This document shows, in pieces, positions 33,491 to 45,355 of a stretch of 64,000 bases of DNA; position 1 is the first letter of the stretch, and each line of letters starts with the position of its first letter. The translations under genes and the position numbers were made by a program. A model generated the notes under the pieces. That model had not been told where the DNA came from and searched no databases. It saw only the letters and a program-made list of their open reading frames with translations. The stretch comes from Talpa occidentalis (taxonomy: Eukaryota; Chordata; Mammalia; Eulipotyphla; Talpidae). The DNA lies in contig NW_023601433.1 of the NCBI RefSeq assembly GCF_014898055.3, forward strand, positions 43,767,876 to 43,831,875, in the 5' to 3' direction.

Positions 33491-34184
33491 AAGAAACTCT
33501 CAAATTTTTTAAAATGGTTGTAACATTTTATCTTCCACCAGCAATCTATGAGATTTCTGGTTGCTCCGCATTTTGCCAATGCTTGGTCTTGTCAGACTTT
33601 TAAATTTTTGCCATTCTCATGTTTATAAAATGGTATCTCACCAGTGGTATTATTTTTCTAGGAACAGATGATGCTGAGCATCTTTTCTCGTGCCTATCAG
33701 AGATCTTTATACCTTGTTTTTTGTGTGCTGTTCAAGTTTTTAGCTCATTTTAAAAATTTTGGTTTTGCCTTTATATTAATAAGTTGTATGAGTTCTTTAT
33801 ATAACCTGAATCCTTTGTTAGATGTACATATTAGGACTGTTTTCTCTTAATCTCTGATTTGCCTTTCCACTTTTATAAGTGTTTTATAAAGAGCAGATGA
33901 TTTGGAAATATTTCTTGTGTGGTTAGTGTTTTCTTTAGCCTGCAAAATTTTGTCTACCTTAAGCTCACATAGTAATGTCCATCTCATAACACTATCTCCA
34001 ACCTGGTGACTAGGCCAATTTCTACTACAACCCCATTTGCCCCTGTGCGTTCTGCTTTTGGGGGTTATTATGTGCAACACATTACTTAAGTATAATATGA
34101 AAGAACAATTATTGAACTTATTATAATTAAACAAAAATAGGTTGCTCCGTTAAAATAAAGCCATATACTCCATTTGAAAATTTT

Positions 34185-34458
34185 TTTTCATTTTTTTTTA
34201 AGATTTATTTGTTTATTTATAAAAGAACCGGGGTACAGGTCAGAGGTGTGGGAGGGTGAGAGGATTCACCAGATAGAGCAGGGAGCAGAACAGGCAGACA
34301 GACCAAGGATACTGCTGAGGGGAGGAGCGGGCGAGATAGGAGAGGTCTGCCACACCATGTGGGTTTCTCCCTAGCTGGCTGGGAATCGAACCTGTGCTGC
34401 AGAGGCTGCAGACAGCCTCACAGCACGGCACTCAACCCACTGCACCACCAGGTAGGCC
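34185..34458 (-). mobile_element. tRNA-derived SINE (younger subfamily)
   Basis: Antisense copy ending 'ccaccaggtaggcc'; duplication ctccatttgaaa at 34168 and 34459. Confidence 0.94.
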
Positions 34459-34655
34459 CTCCATTTGAAATTTTAAAACAATGAGTGGAGAGTTAGCGTA
34501 TGATAGAATAAGTAAAGTTTCTTTTGCTGTAACCCTCACTACCATTATATAATGTGATGAATTAGACATTTGGTTGTTTTAACTAGTAATTTGAAATGAC
34601 ACTTGTATATGTGCAATTTGGTTAAATTCTTTTCACTGTAAGAAGAAACCATGAT

Positions 34656-34932
34656 GGGCCTCCCCTGGTGGCGCAGCGGTTGAGCGCTGAGCTGCGAAGC
34701 TGCCTGCAGCCTCTGCAGCGCCGGTTTGATCCCCCGCTGCCACAGAGGGTCCCACAGGGCGCGACAGGCCTCTCCTGCTACGCTCGCTGCTCCCCTCAGC
34801 AGTGTACTTTGTCAGTCTGCCTGTTCTGCTCTCTGCTCTGGCTCTGGTGAATTCTCTCACCCTCCCACGCTTCTGACTGTACCCAGTGCTTGTATAAATA
34901 AATTAATAAATAAATTAAAGAAAAAAAAAAAA
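34656..34932 (+). mobile_element. tRNA-derived SINE (younger subfamily, well preserved head)
   Basis: Head 'gggcctcccctggtggcgcagcggttgagcgc'-type, long A tail. Duplication aagaagaaaccatgat / aagaagaaaccctgag at 34640-34655 and 34933-34948. Among the least decayed copies here. Confidence 0.95.
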
Positions 34933-34948
34933 AAGAAGAAACCCTGAG

Positions 34949-36067
34949 AAGTTTCTTTCATAATTCTGTGTTTCTAGTGGGCTTTAATTTGCAATCTTCT
35001 TAACACATTCATATACATTTTTTCAAAATTGTGTTTCTTAAGTTTGGGAGAAAGGTATAAAGGAGGGAATCAATAGAAACGGTATCTGAAATAAAAATAA
35101 TCCCACAATAAATCGCAAATTGTTTTCTAGTCTAGTAATTATAGGGCCGGAAGCAAAATAATCTCCGAGAGTATTCATGCACAAAAATTGTTCTAAAAAT
35201 CTAAGGCTCTGTTTCTTTCCATTGAAGCCCATATATTGCTTTGTCTACAAATCTTCCACATGAACTGTTTGATAAGAGGCTATGAATTACTCTAAAGCTC
35301 TGCAGTCAGCTCAGAGCTAGTCCTGAGGAAAACATGAGGGCTACTCGTTTGTGGTGCTCTGGTGGCTAAAGCTGCTTCTCCTGAGTACAGCACTCCACAG
35401 CTCCACAGGATTCTTAGTTTCAGAACTGACTTCTGAAACTTTGTCTCCATAATGGGAAATACGGGGAAAGCAAAAAAAAGTAACAAGAACAATGCATCTT
35501 ACTCCTTAGCCTTAGGAAATGCCCCTAGAAGAAATGTTTTGATGAATTCAGATTTTGGTTACCAGTACCATAGCTCCAGAACTATGAAGCCATTCAATTT
35601 TGCCTTTGGGGCCTTCAACTCTTGTTAAACTCATCTTCCTGAGCTTGTGCACCCCCTGGGTTTCCAAGTAAACATTACAAACATTTCTCTTTACTTTTCT
35701 CTCTTTCTGCCTGAAGACAGATGCCTGCAAGGGCCGCATTCATCACACTGCATGTGAAATAATCTAGTAACCAAGGTTGGAAGACTGAATTCTACCTTGT
35801 TACCTGGAGTGACTGATTGAAATCTAACTCACAGAAAGGACTTTGAAACCGTGGCCTGGGTGAGGAACAAGGATTTTGGGGGGGAAAGATACCTTCAAAT
35901 ACTTACAGAGAATTTCTCCTAACCAACCATAGCCAGAGGAACCCTAAGAATAAATTCTGTGAGCATCACATATACCTTGAAGTATATGTGGTTTTTAGAT
36001 AACAGTATACAGTTATAAAATGTAATTGTGTTTTGTCTCAATTTCTATAAAGTGACAAAACTAGATT
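34949..36067. other. Unique DNA, nothing recognised
   Basis: About 1.1 kb. Minus frames at 35038-35232, 35292-35492 and 35548-35739 have no recognised domain. Confidence 0.45.
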
Positions 36068-36082
36068 CATCAATTCACTTAT

Positions 36083-36349
36083 TTTTAAAAAAAAAAGATT
36101 TATTTATTTGTTTATGCATAGACGAACTGGGGTGTAGGCCAGAGGTGCAGGGGGTGAGAGGGTTCACCAGAGTGAAGAGCAGAACAGGAAAATCTACTGA
36201 AATACACTGCTGAAGGGAGGAGCGAAGACAGGAGGGTGACACAGGAGAGGTCTGCTGTACCATGTGAGTTAGTTCCCTGGCCAGGGATTGAATTCAGGTC
36301 ATAGCAGTGATATTGCTGAGACTTAGCCCCCTACCACCAGGGAGGCCCC
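36083..36349 (-). mobile_element. tRNA-derived SINE
   Basis: Full-length antisense copy; duplication catcaattcacttat / caccaattcacttat at 36068-36082 and 36350-36364. Confidence 0.95.
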
Positions 36350-36689
36350 CACCAATTCACTTATACTGAGTGAGCTCAGCCCAATGAGAACTGTTAGCTT
36401 GCCATCTAGACCTGTAAGATAATACATCTGTATTGTTTTCAGCCATTCAAGTTGTGATTTTTCTCTGTTATGGTACTAGCCACCACCATTTTCATTATTA
36501 CTTCTATGAAAGAACCTTTATTAAGCATCCAGTCACATGGGATATTAAAGTAGACATTGCCTAAAGATTACTAAACATGCCTCATCTTTGTACATCAAGG
36601 CAAAAATGAGTAATATATTATTTCCTGTGATAGAAGTCTATCTTTGCATTCCCTACACTATTTATACAGTGTCTGACACATTAAGGTGT

Positions 36690-37570
36690 GAAATAGTAAA
36701 AACCAACTGAGTGGATTTAAAGATCTAATTGACTTTATTACATGACTCATAAATCAGGCAGCATCCTATCCAGCAAGCAGAAAGTAATCCAAAGTGCTAA
36801 CGAAAGAGTAAGGTTTTTAAAGGCAAGACCAGGAAGTCATAAACAAACCAAAAAAAAAAAAAAAATTATTTCAGACTTAGTTAACCTACCTGTGGGGAAA
36901 GAAGGGGCTGATGCGACAGGTCACCTCATCTTCCTTTGTGGGGTGGACAGGATTATTCATGGTGTTATAGGGCAGCCCCGATATTGAACAGGTTGCCTGG
37001 CTGTGGGTCCTCACCCGCATGCTTAAAAGGGACTTATGTATACTCCACTACAGGCACACACAAAAGGTTAATAAAAGGTTTATTTACAAGGGAAAAGGAA
37101 ATAAGGAAAATGTACAACTCAGGGAGAAAATAGGGAAATAAAGTCTTTAATGCATCCTACTCGATCCACAGACCTAGAAACACAAAAAGCGCTCTCGGAG
37201 CTGGCTGGATGCTGCGAGCTGGCGGAGAGTCAAAATGGGGGACCCCTCCAAAGCCCACGTGTCTGGCTTTATACCAACCTGGCTGCTTAACCCCACCCTC
37301 AGGTCCCAGCCACCTTCCCTTTGGTGGTGATGGGATTTGGAGTTCCCAGTGTCTTTGGCTTTGGCCTGGGGTGGGGGTGGAGTCCACAAAGCCTGTGTGG
37401 AATTAGCTTTAGGACATCCTTTTCCCCCTAACAATGGGGCTGGTCAGAAAACTCCACACTGACAGTTAAGATTCCATATCTGGGGGGGCAGTTGTAGCTG
37501 TAGTTAGATTAAATATTAATGGTGGTGGGTTTAACACAAAGAACACAATTTTGGGAATGTCACTTCTTTT
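36690..37570. mobile_element. Ancient ERVL-type (MLT2-like) LTR, split by LTR-A2
   Basis: 'gatttaaagatctaattgactttatta', 'aaatcaggcagcatcctatccagcaagcagaaag' and 'cacctcatcttcctttgtggggtgg' recall an ERVL/MLT2-type LTR. A second copy starts at about 42095. LTR-A2 sits inside with atgg duplicated. Family name from memory. Confidence 0.6.
36963..37433 (-). mobile_element. Solo LTR-A2
   Basis: 471 bp antisense, tgttatagggc...cccctaaca, perfect atgg duplication at 36959-36962 and 37434-37437. Very close in text to LTR-A1. Confidence 0.97.
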
Positions 37571-37696
37571 TTTAACAATTCTCTAAAGAATAGATTGAAA
37601 CAGGCAAAGAAAGATGTTTGCCCATCTAAATTTATAAAAGCACAGGATTTCTACATGCTCTGGTGGAGTGGCTTGGTTTCCTACATTTTATGAAGG

Positions 37697-38263
37697 TGTA
37701 AGAGGGTGGTCCCCAGGAAAGGGGGAGCTGAGCAGGGAAGAGAAAAAGCTGCAGAGGAGACTGAGGAAGGAAGGAAGCAGGATGGAGCCAGAAGGAGACC
37801 TGGAGGAGGCACATGGAGCTGAGAGACACGTGAAGAAACTGCGCTTGCCTTTAGTTCATGGACTGGTTGATACAGATGTGGGTGAGAGACTCATGGGGAG
37901 GTGACAGTGGTGGTTTTTGTGTTGATTTTGATTTTGCTCTTTTCCTCCCAGACTTCTCTGGTTGTTTCTGATCCTTTTCTGTAGGTCCCCACTGCAGGAT
38001 GCTTTAGACTTGTGGCAGGCTTTGGGGCCTTGCTCTGGGCCAATCCTGCTTGGGTGGACTTTTCCTCACAAGGGGATCGGTAACTTTGGGTGCTTGACTT
38101 AGAAACTATATTCTTTGCCCTTCCTGTATTGCTTCCTAATTGTATTAAAGTTCCTTCCCATTAAAGTCTCATATATTTTTGTGTTGATGCAGCAGGTGGC
38201 AGAACCTATTTAGAGCAGGCAGTTTTGCGGGGTCTGGGCTGCCCCTCTCCCTGCCCTGTAACA
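37697..38263 (+). mobile_element. Solo LTR-C1
   Basis: 567 bp, tgtaagagggtggtcc...ctgccctgtaaca, perfect aagg duplication at 37693-37696 and 38264-38267. ATTAAA at 38144-38149 is the likely poly-A signal. Its U3 is purine-rich. Confidence 0.95.
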
Positions 38264-38267
38264 AAGG

Positions 38268-38742
38268 GACCATGTAATAGTCCTTTTTTTAATGGATTGT
38301 TAGTCATTGTTTTTCAATTCTGAAAGGTGATGCAGGAAGCCTGAATGCAAAAGCCCGCTAGGAAACCCACCTGGGGACAGGAATGCAGAAGCATTCCCAG
38401 AGAATGCCTAGAGAATTCAGACAAAGACAATGTGTATGTGACTTTACTGACCCCCACCCTGGGTCCATGAATTCCACCCAGGGACAATAAATTTTCCCTT
38501 TCTTTGAGAAAGTTTGGCCTGGCTCTTTACCACATGAACCTTTCGTGCATAAAATAAAGTAAAAATGTGCATGATTATAAATCTGTGGGCATGGCAGGAA
38601 TACAAATATTCTGTGATAGTGGTGTTTCCCCTGATGCCTATTCCTCTCCCACCCCTTATGCATGTTACTGCAAAAAATATAGACATCTTGTATTATAATG
38701 TCTAATTTACATGTCTATCTGGCAGCTCTTTGAGGGTAGGTG
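38268..38742. other. Unique DNA
   Basis: About 475 bp between LTR-C1 and LTR-B5. No repeat recognised; the 101-codon minus frame at 38358-38663 has no known domain. Confidence 0.4.
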
Positions 38743-38746
38743 CCAA

Positions 38747-39488
38747 TGATGGAGGACAGGAATAGAAAAAAAAAAAAAAAAGGACGGTCTGCAGGACCAG
38801 AAACCTGGCTCACACAAGGAGGGGGGTGGGGGTAGCAGAGATTAGCATAACCATCAACACAGCTGTGGAAACTAGTCTTCTTAGGCAGACTATGGTCCTT
38901 AGGCATGGAAACCTAGCTTAACATCCAAGCAGGTATTTGAGGGCACGTACAAAGGTAAAGCTATGGAGATTGAGCCCACTGTAGAATCTCCTGTCCCTTT
39001 CAAATTCTACTTAGTTATCCAAAATCAGCAACCAACCTATGGCTCACAAGGAGTGACCCCTCCCAAACAGAAGAAGACTCTTATCAGTGCTGTCTCTGCA
39101 CTGGCTCTGGGCAGCTCTCCCACTGCCCACCTGTGACTATGCAGGTGCTTCTTTTCACCAACTCTCTCCTGCAAGGCAGCAGCCACCTGACTGCCCGTGA
39201 CCTGTACCATGCTGGGACTTCTCCTCACTGACCTCCTTCAGCAGAGGCAGCTCTCCTCAAGGCTGCCCGCCTGCAACCACGCAGGCCTCTCTTAGCAAAC
39301 CTATTCCTTCGAGGCAGCTCTTCCTTTCTGCCAGCTTGAGTCTGTGCAAGTGTCCTTTATTCTTCTGTCCCTTTCCCTAATAAAACTGCTCTTTAAATAC
39401 AACTACCGTCTCTGTCTCGTGGAGAAATCCGCCGCATGCCTCTGAAAGGGAAGCTCTGAACCCCGCACTAACTTCAAAAACCACATCA
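38747..39488 (+). mobile_element. Solo LTR-B copy B5
   Basis: 742 bp, tgatggaggacagg...ccacatca, the only LTR-B here without a secondary insertion. Flanks ccaa (38743-38746) and ccat (39489-39492) differ by one base. AATAAA at 39379-39384. Confidence 0.9.
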
Positions 39489-39492
39489 CCAT

Positions 39493-40192
39493 CTCTTATT
39501 TATGTTGAGGTTCCATGGGTGCTCATGTGGAGCATAATAGATGCATTGAAGTGTTAATGCATAACAGACATTAGAGTGTTAATGATTGGACTAGTTACTC
39601 ACATCGCTCCATCTGGTGGCCTTAGCCCTAAATTTCAGGAGCTTCTTCTATGAGTTTCACAATTTAATTTGTGAAATGCTTTTGGAAATCTAGTCATAGG
39701 ATGACAGCTTTGTCACAAAAGATCTGAGAGGGAAAGGTGTCTTATGTAATTGTCCCGATCTATAGTCTTAAAACATTTGTCAATATACTTGCCTAATAGA
39801 ATTTTGAAAAATAGTAAGTTGATATAAAAAATTGTCATTTTAAGTTTAAATACTTATAATGTACATTAGCTTAGAGTTTAAAATTATTTTAAAAATCTTC
39901 TAAAAGCCATGATATATTTATTATATTTATAGTGTTTGATTTCTATAAATTGAAAAATTAATTATTTTAATTATACCCAGTTATATATAATTACCACATA
40001 TACATTAAATTTAAATATTAGAGCAATTTTATATCCTCCAACATACATACAGATTTGTATATTTTTTAAAAACTGGTGATTGCACAGCCTGTTAAATATA
40101 ATTTATTCTGGATTCAATTATATTTATAAGTATTAATAGGATAAAATCAGTAAAAAATGAAACAATTATACATTTTGGTAACTGCTACATAG
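39493..40192. other. Unique, very AT-rich DNA
   Basis: About 700 bp; nothing recognised. Confidence 0.5.
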
Positions 40193-40196
40193 AAAG

Positions 40197-40800
40197 TGTT
40201 ACAGGGCAGGGAGAGGTGCACCCCCATACCCCCCAAAACCTGTCCGCTTTAAATGGGTTCTGTCATCCACTGCATCAACACAAAACATATGAGACTTTAA
40301 TGGGAAGGAACTTTAATACAATTAGGAAACAATACAGAAAGGCAAAGAATCTAGTTTCTAAATCAAGCACCCAAAGTTTCCCGTCCCCTCGTGGGTAAAA
40401 TCCAGCCAAACAGGCAGCCTCAAAGGCAGCCTCAAAGCCTGTCACAGGTCTAAAGCAACTTCCAGTGGGGACCCATGGAAAAGGGTCAGAAACAACCAGA
40501 CAAGCCCGGAAGGAAAAGAGCAAAATCAAAATCAAGGCAAAAACTGCCGTTGTCACCTCCCCACAGGTCTCTCACCCACATCTGAGTCACCCAGTCCACG
40601 ACCAAAAGACAAATGCAGTTTCTTCACGTGTCTCTAGGCTCTATGTGCCTCCTCCAGGTCTCCTTCTGGCTCTGCATCCTGCTCCTTCCTTCCTTAGTCT
40701 CCTCTGCAGCTTCTTTTCTCCTTGCTCAGCTCCACCCTCCATTTGGGTAGGGCAGGGAACCTGGGGAAACTCCCCCTTTTCTGGGGACCACCCTGTTACA
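40197..40800 (-). mobile_element. Solo LTR-C2
   Basis: 604 bp antisense, tgttacagggcagg...ccctgttaca, perfect aaag duplication at 40193-40196 and 40801-40804. Contains a short tandem duplication ('aggcagcctcaa' at about 40410-40435). Confidence 0.95.
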
Positions 40801-40804
40801 AAAG

Positions 40805-42094
40805 TATAAATTTTTATTAGATTTTTAATGAATTGGGTGGGACTTTCTTAGATTAGCCTACATTTCCGTGGATGAGTATGATATATATCTACTGTAAGAC
40901 AGTGTTCTCCACCAGATTTCCCCCCCATTTCCATGCAAACACTAGGAAACACACATACAAATAAGGGGTTTTGTTATGTGACTATATCAACATTAATTTT
41001 CTAATTTGAATACCAAAACTTAACAAAATGGTTGATCTTTTTATTCTTTTAATGACTAGTTGACAAATGATTAACCGCATCTTTAATTTTCTTGGAAATA
41101 AATTTTTAGAAATCAATTGATTTGCATTTCATTCTTAGTCTCTGTAATTATACCAAAAGGCCTTGACTTTTCAAGTAAATACTAATTAGACTTGTTCTTT
41201 CACATAGAAACACTTATTTTAACCTAATATATACAGGAAGATTTGGAAAATTGAAGTTTTGTTCATTTCAAAACATCATTGTAATTTTTAAAAATAAAAT
41301 GCTCTTATTGATGTTTCTGATATATTTTCTTCAAAACACTGGAGGTTCAGATTTACCTAATGAAGTTATGGAAAATATTCATTATATAACCTAATTGCCA
41401 TATCCTATTTCTACTAGAAAACCAATCAGCAAAGCCAGGATAATATTTAGGAGAAAAAATTTTTCTTCATTTTTCAGTTCAAATAAACATTATCATTTGC
41501 ATGTCTATGTTGACCACTTTACTTCTGAATTCTAAATCTGAAAGAGATAAAGATATATATCTTCATTGTTGTGAGAGATTTAAACATTCTTGCCTTCAAT
41601 ATTTCTTACAGATATTCTCTTTGCTTCACTCTCTAAGACTCTCCCTTGATAATAAATTCTTCAATAAAAACTAAAAATGAATAACAGCATGCAAATAAAA
41701 GTAGTCAAGATTCTATTGCTCCACTCCATAACATAACTGTGTCCAAAACATTAATGTCAGAAGAGACTCAAACACCTCATCCAATACCTCATTTTGCCAT
41801 TAAAAGAAATATGCATCATGTATGGAAAGACTAGAAGTCCTACTAGCGCTGTTCTGCTTTCATTAAAGAAGATTACAAAACTTTGTGAAAACTCAAATTC
41901 AACTTGCCCCTTTGCTTCTACCCTGGAAATTTTTATATCCTCTGGGCAACACACCCTAGTAAAACTCTGAATTGATTACAAGTATGTGGCTCTTTGCAAA
42001 GTGGAAAGTGGGCAGTTTTAAAAGTAGGGGTGGTAAAAGAAGACTGGAATTAAATCTTCACCTGACATTCTTTTTCAGGGAGAGGACTTTTAGA
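40805..42094. other. Unique AT-rich DNA
   Basis: About 1.3 kb with no recognised repeat. A 65-codon minus frame at 41757-41954 is unsupported. Confidence 0.5.
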
Positions 42095-42760
42095 ATGTTT
42101 CAATAACAATAATCCAACTGGGTACATTTAAAGATCTAATTGACTTTAATAACTGATTTATTAAATGGACAGTCTTCCATCTAGTAAGAAGAAAGGAGCT
42201 CTAAAGGGCTATAGAATGGGAAAGGTTTTTATTTTATTTTATTTTTTTAAGATTTGTTTATTCATGCATACAAGAACTGGGGTACAGGCCAGATGCACAG
42301 GAGGGTGAGAGGATTCAGTGGGGAGAGAGAAAGAGTGGAGAACAGAACAGGCAGACTGACTGAAATACACTGCTGAGGGGAGCAGCAGGCAAGACAGGAG
42401 AGGTCTGCTGTGCCATGTGGGACCCTCGCTGGCCAGCAGGGATTGAAGTGGCACTGCAGAGGCTGCGGACAGCTTCACAGTGCTGCACTCAACCACTTGC
42501 ACCAATAGGGGAGGCCCCGGACTACCCTTCTTTATCATCTTGGGATGCAGACACAATTTTCAGAGCCACCATCTTATGACCAGCAGAACAAACCACATGT
42601 TCACATTGGGGGATCAGATTGATCCAAGGAACCTGGGTTTCTTTTGACCCCCTTGGGAGACTGTACCAGTCCATGCTCCCTACATCTGGATTTTCATTGC
42701 ATGAAAAATATAAACCCCACTTATTTCAGCCCTTGTTCTAAGGTGTCTTTTTTTTAAAAT
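42095..42760. mobile_element. Ancient ERVL-type (MLT2-like) LTR, second copy, with SINE
   Basis: 'tacatttaaagatctaattgactttaataactg', 'gacagtcttccatctagtaagaagaaaggagctc' parallel the copy at 36690. Later text around 42560-42700 continues after the SINE. Confidence 0.55.
42225..42519 (-). mobile_element. tRNA-derived SINE
   Basis: Full-length antisense copy ending 'caataggggaggccccgg', inside the ERVL-like LTR. Duplication not clear because the left flank is T-rich. Confidence 0.92.
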
Positions 42761-43489
42761 GTCTTGACTCTAAGTCATAACTGAAACAAAAGATTCTTCT
42801 CTTTTTCATGCCTTGGGGAATACATGATTAAGTTTTCGGGTTTTAAAGGTTTTGCTAAATGCTCTAAGGACTACTAATGAACTGCTATATAATCATATTC
42901 ACACATTATTATATGCATTAATTTTTCTGATCTAAGATAAATTTATAAAATAAATGTTTTAAACACCAACTAAAATATAAGGTTTTTTAGGCAGCACATT
43001 TTTGTAATTTTGGCTTCTGAAAAGAATAGGCAATCACAAAATAGTCTGGTATATGACTGTAAAATGTGAAAAAGTCAACCCTAACATTTTTCTCTTCATA
43101 ATAGTAAATTGTGATAAATGCTTGAGAGAGACTTGAAACAAACTATAAATTCAATTCTGTTTATGGAGTGGTTATTATATATAGGCCACTGGAAATAAGA
43201 TACAATGTGATATAATATTTGAGTAACTAGGGGAACATTACCTGAAATGAGAATGGTGATTTGAGATTTGGGGACTTAATACATTTACGAAAATTTATCA
43301 GTGAATATCTCTAGTGCTATCCCAGATGATAAATTGCTGAAATTTCAAAATGCATCATAATAATTATTCATTGAGGAAATGGCTAAACATATTGGTAGTA
43401 ATCTCAAAACAGTTGCAAAATAACACTCAGACTTACAATGATAACAGTAATTTCCCTAAACATTTTAGAAGCATTATGTCAGATAACCC
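42761..43489. other. Unique AT-rich DNA
   Basis: About 730 bp; nothing recognised. Confidence 0.5.
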
Positions 43490-43640
43490 TTTGAAGTCCT
43501 TTTAACAAATCTAAACAAGAGTATAGGTCATATTATATTTCCCATTTAACAGAAAAAGAAACTAAGAGGCAGATTAATTTTAAGTAATTTGCCAAAATTC
43601 ACACAGGTAGTAAGTGATAATATAGGATTAAAACTATTCA
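43490..43640 (-). mobile_element. MIR SINE fossil
   Basis: Antisense MIR: 'cccatttaacagaaaaagaaactaagaggcag', 'gtaatttgccaaaattcacacaggtagtaag'. A SINE inserted directly after it. Confidence 0.75.
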
Positions 43641-43645
43641 TTTCT

Positions 43646-44210
43646 GGGCCTCCCTGGGTGCACAAGGGGTTAAGACGCAACCTATGAAGCACCTGCAGCC
43701 TCTGCAGCATGAATTTGATCCCCTTTGGCCAGGGAGCAACCCACATGGTGTAGCAGACCTCTCCTGACTTGCCTGCTGCTCCCCTCAGCAGCATGTTTCA
43801 GTCAGTCTGCCTGTTCTGTTCCCCATTCTGTCTCTGGTGAATCCTCTCATCACCCGCATCTCTGGCCTGTACCCCAGTTCTTGTATGCATAAATAAATAA
43901 ATCTTTTTTTTTATTTTTTTAGAGTTATTTTTATTTATACAAGAACCGGGGTACAGGCCAGATGCACAGGAGGGTGAGAGGATTCACCAGAGACAGAGTG
44001 GGGAACACAACAGGCAGACTGACGAAATACTCTGCTGAGGGGAGCAGCAGGTGCGACAGGAGAGGTCTGCTGCCATGTGGGTTGCTCTGAGGCCGGCGGG
44101 GATCGAACCGGCACTGCAGAGGCTGCAGACAGCTTTGCAGCACTGCGCTCAGCTGCCTGCACCACCAGGGAGGCCCAATAAATAAATCTTAAAAAAAAAA
44201 CAAAAAAAAA
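43646..44210 (+). mobile_element. tRNA-derived SINE, tail interrupted by a second SINE
   Basis: Sense copy 43646-43905; the rest of its A tail is at 44191-44210. The antisense SINE at 43906-44176 landed in its AAATAAATAAATCTT tail. Outer flanks 'ctattcattt' and 'atattcatttt' agree. Confidence 0.93.
43906..44176 (-). mobile_element. tRNA-derived SINE inside a SINE tail
   Basis: Antisense copy of the younger subfamily; perfect duplication aataaataaatctt at 43892-43905 and 44177-44190, all of it SINE tail sequence. Confidence 0.95.
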
Positions 44211-45084
44211 TATTCATTTTCACTGATGGTATGGCTGAGTCAATTCCTATGCCCAGAGATGACAATGTAAGCATTGGCCACAATGTGATGACAACTACCT
44301 TATTGGTCTGGGGAGAAAAAAAAACAGCAGGCACATTCCGGAGGGAAGTCAACACTTGGAAGAAGAAAATGGAATGGAGTTAGTTTCCGACTTTTTACAA
44401 CTGTAACCCAGATAGGGGAAAAAAAAAAAAAAAGTTTTTTCTGGCTTGAAAACAACCAGAAGACAGGGATAAGAGTAAGCATCTCTTGGAAAGTGAGGAG
44501 AAATCCTTGGAAAGCAAGAGCAAAAAGCAAGGATCCAATATAAACAATTTGATTAAGTTTCTGAGATCCCTAAGTACTCACACAGAGGGCAGACTTCAAA
44601 GTCCTCAACTTAGGACACAAGAACTGAGCTGAGAGTTTGATTGTAGGTAGTAGGTGAATGAAGTCAGGTTCATATGTGATGTTTTCAGATTACAAACTCA
44701 CTGTGTGAAGTGAACAAGTCAAATGTGTTGTGTGTTCTCAAGAAGAGCTTAAGATAGGCTGTCAGACTAACACAAAACTCCCAATTCAGTTACTGACCTA
44801 GAATTAATCGGCTCTTGGAGATGAGATTTGCCATCAGTAAAAAGCAGGTTAATTATAGCTCCTTCCTTCCCTTCTTGCCAGTAGGTTGTGAGAAATATGG
44901 TTCAAAAGTTGTGTGAACAAGAAGAGCCCAAGTTGATGATGTGTAAATATTTGGATTTTTCCCCAGAATTTTCACTTGTAAGTCCATGGGCCATCATAAA
45001 GTTTAAGAACAATTATAAAGACTAAAGTGATATTATTTTATAACAGATTTTTAAAATTTTTAAAGTTGTTCTGGAGAGGGTTTG
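44211..45084. other. Unique DNA
   Basis: About 870 bp. The 76-codon minus frame 44300-44530 has no recognised domain. Confidence 0.45.
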
Positions 45085-45320
45085 TGTATTAATAATTACT
45101 AATCCTTTCAACCATCTCAAGCTCTGTTCTAGGCACGTTCTCTGTAGTAATCCACTATCCCCTCAGTGGTTCTCTGACAGGAGTATCACAGTTATCCCTA
45201 TTTTATAGATAAGACAACTGTGGCTCAGAGGATTTAACTAATTTCTCTGATATCTAGCTGTATCAGAAAGGATATTGAAATTCCAGAACTCATGTAGTAA
45301 ACAAAGGAGCCAGATCCCAT
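45085..45320 (-). mobile_element. MIR SINE fossil
   Basis: Antisense MIR: 'ttatccctattttatagataagacaactgtggctcagagg' is characteristic. Confidence 0.8.
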
Positions 45321-45355
45321 CTTGGACTTGATAACTCTAAAACTCACATGTCTAG

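Larger units (their letters stand above)
32345..33910 (-). mobile_element. Old L1 3' region, antisense, with two SINE insertions
   Basis: After removing SINEs at 32485-32767 and 33217-33490, the text follows the complement of the L1 ORF2 end and 3' UTR: 'tttagaatatttccatcaccc', 'agtatttcattgtatggctatatcatatctattcatttcctg', 'ttccaccagcaatctatgagatt', 'gatgctgagcatcttttctcgtg'. Frames are destroyed. Confidence 0.85.

Noticed and set aside
37157..37434. Open frames of 76-86 codons repeated at 48876-49219
   Set aside because: The similarity between the two sites exists because both are LTR-A copies; no protein family is matched.
37693..38267. LTR-C1 and LTR-A2 as the two ends of one provirus
   Set aside because: Each has its own perfect 4-bp duplication (aagg and atgg) and they point in opposite directions, so they are separate solo LTRs.
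43906..44210. CRISPR-like or tandem array suggested by recurrent 250-bp units
   Set aside because: The units are dispersed SINEs with individual target duplications in a mammalian genome, not regularly spaced direct repeats.
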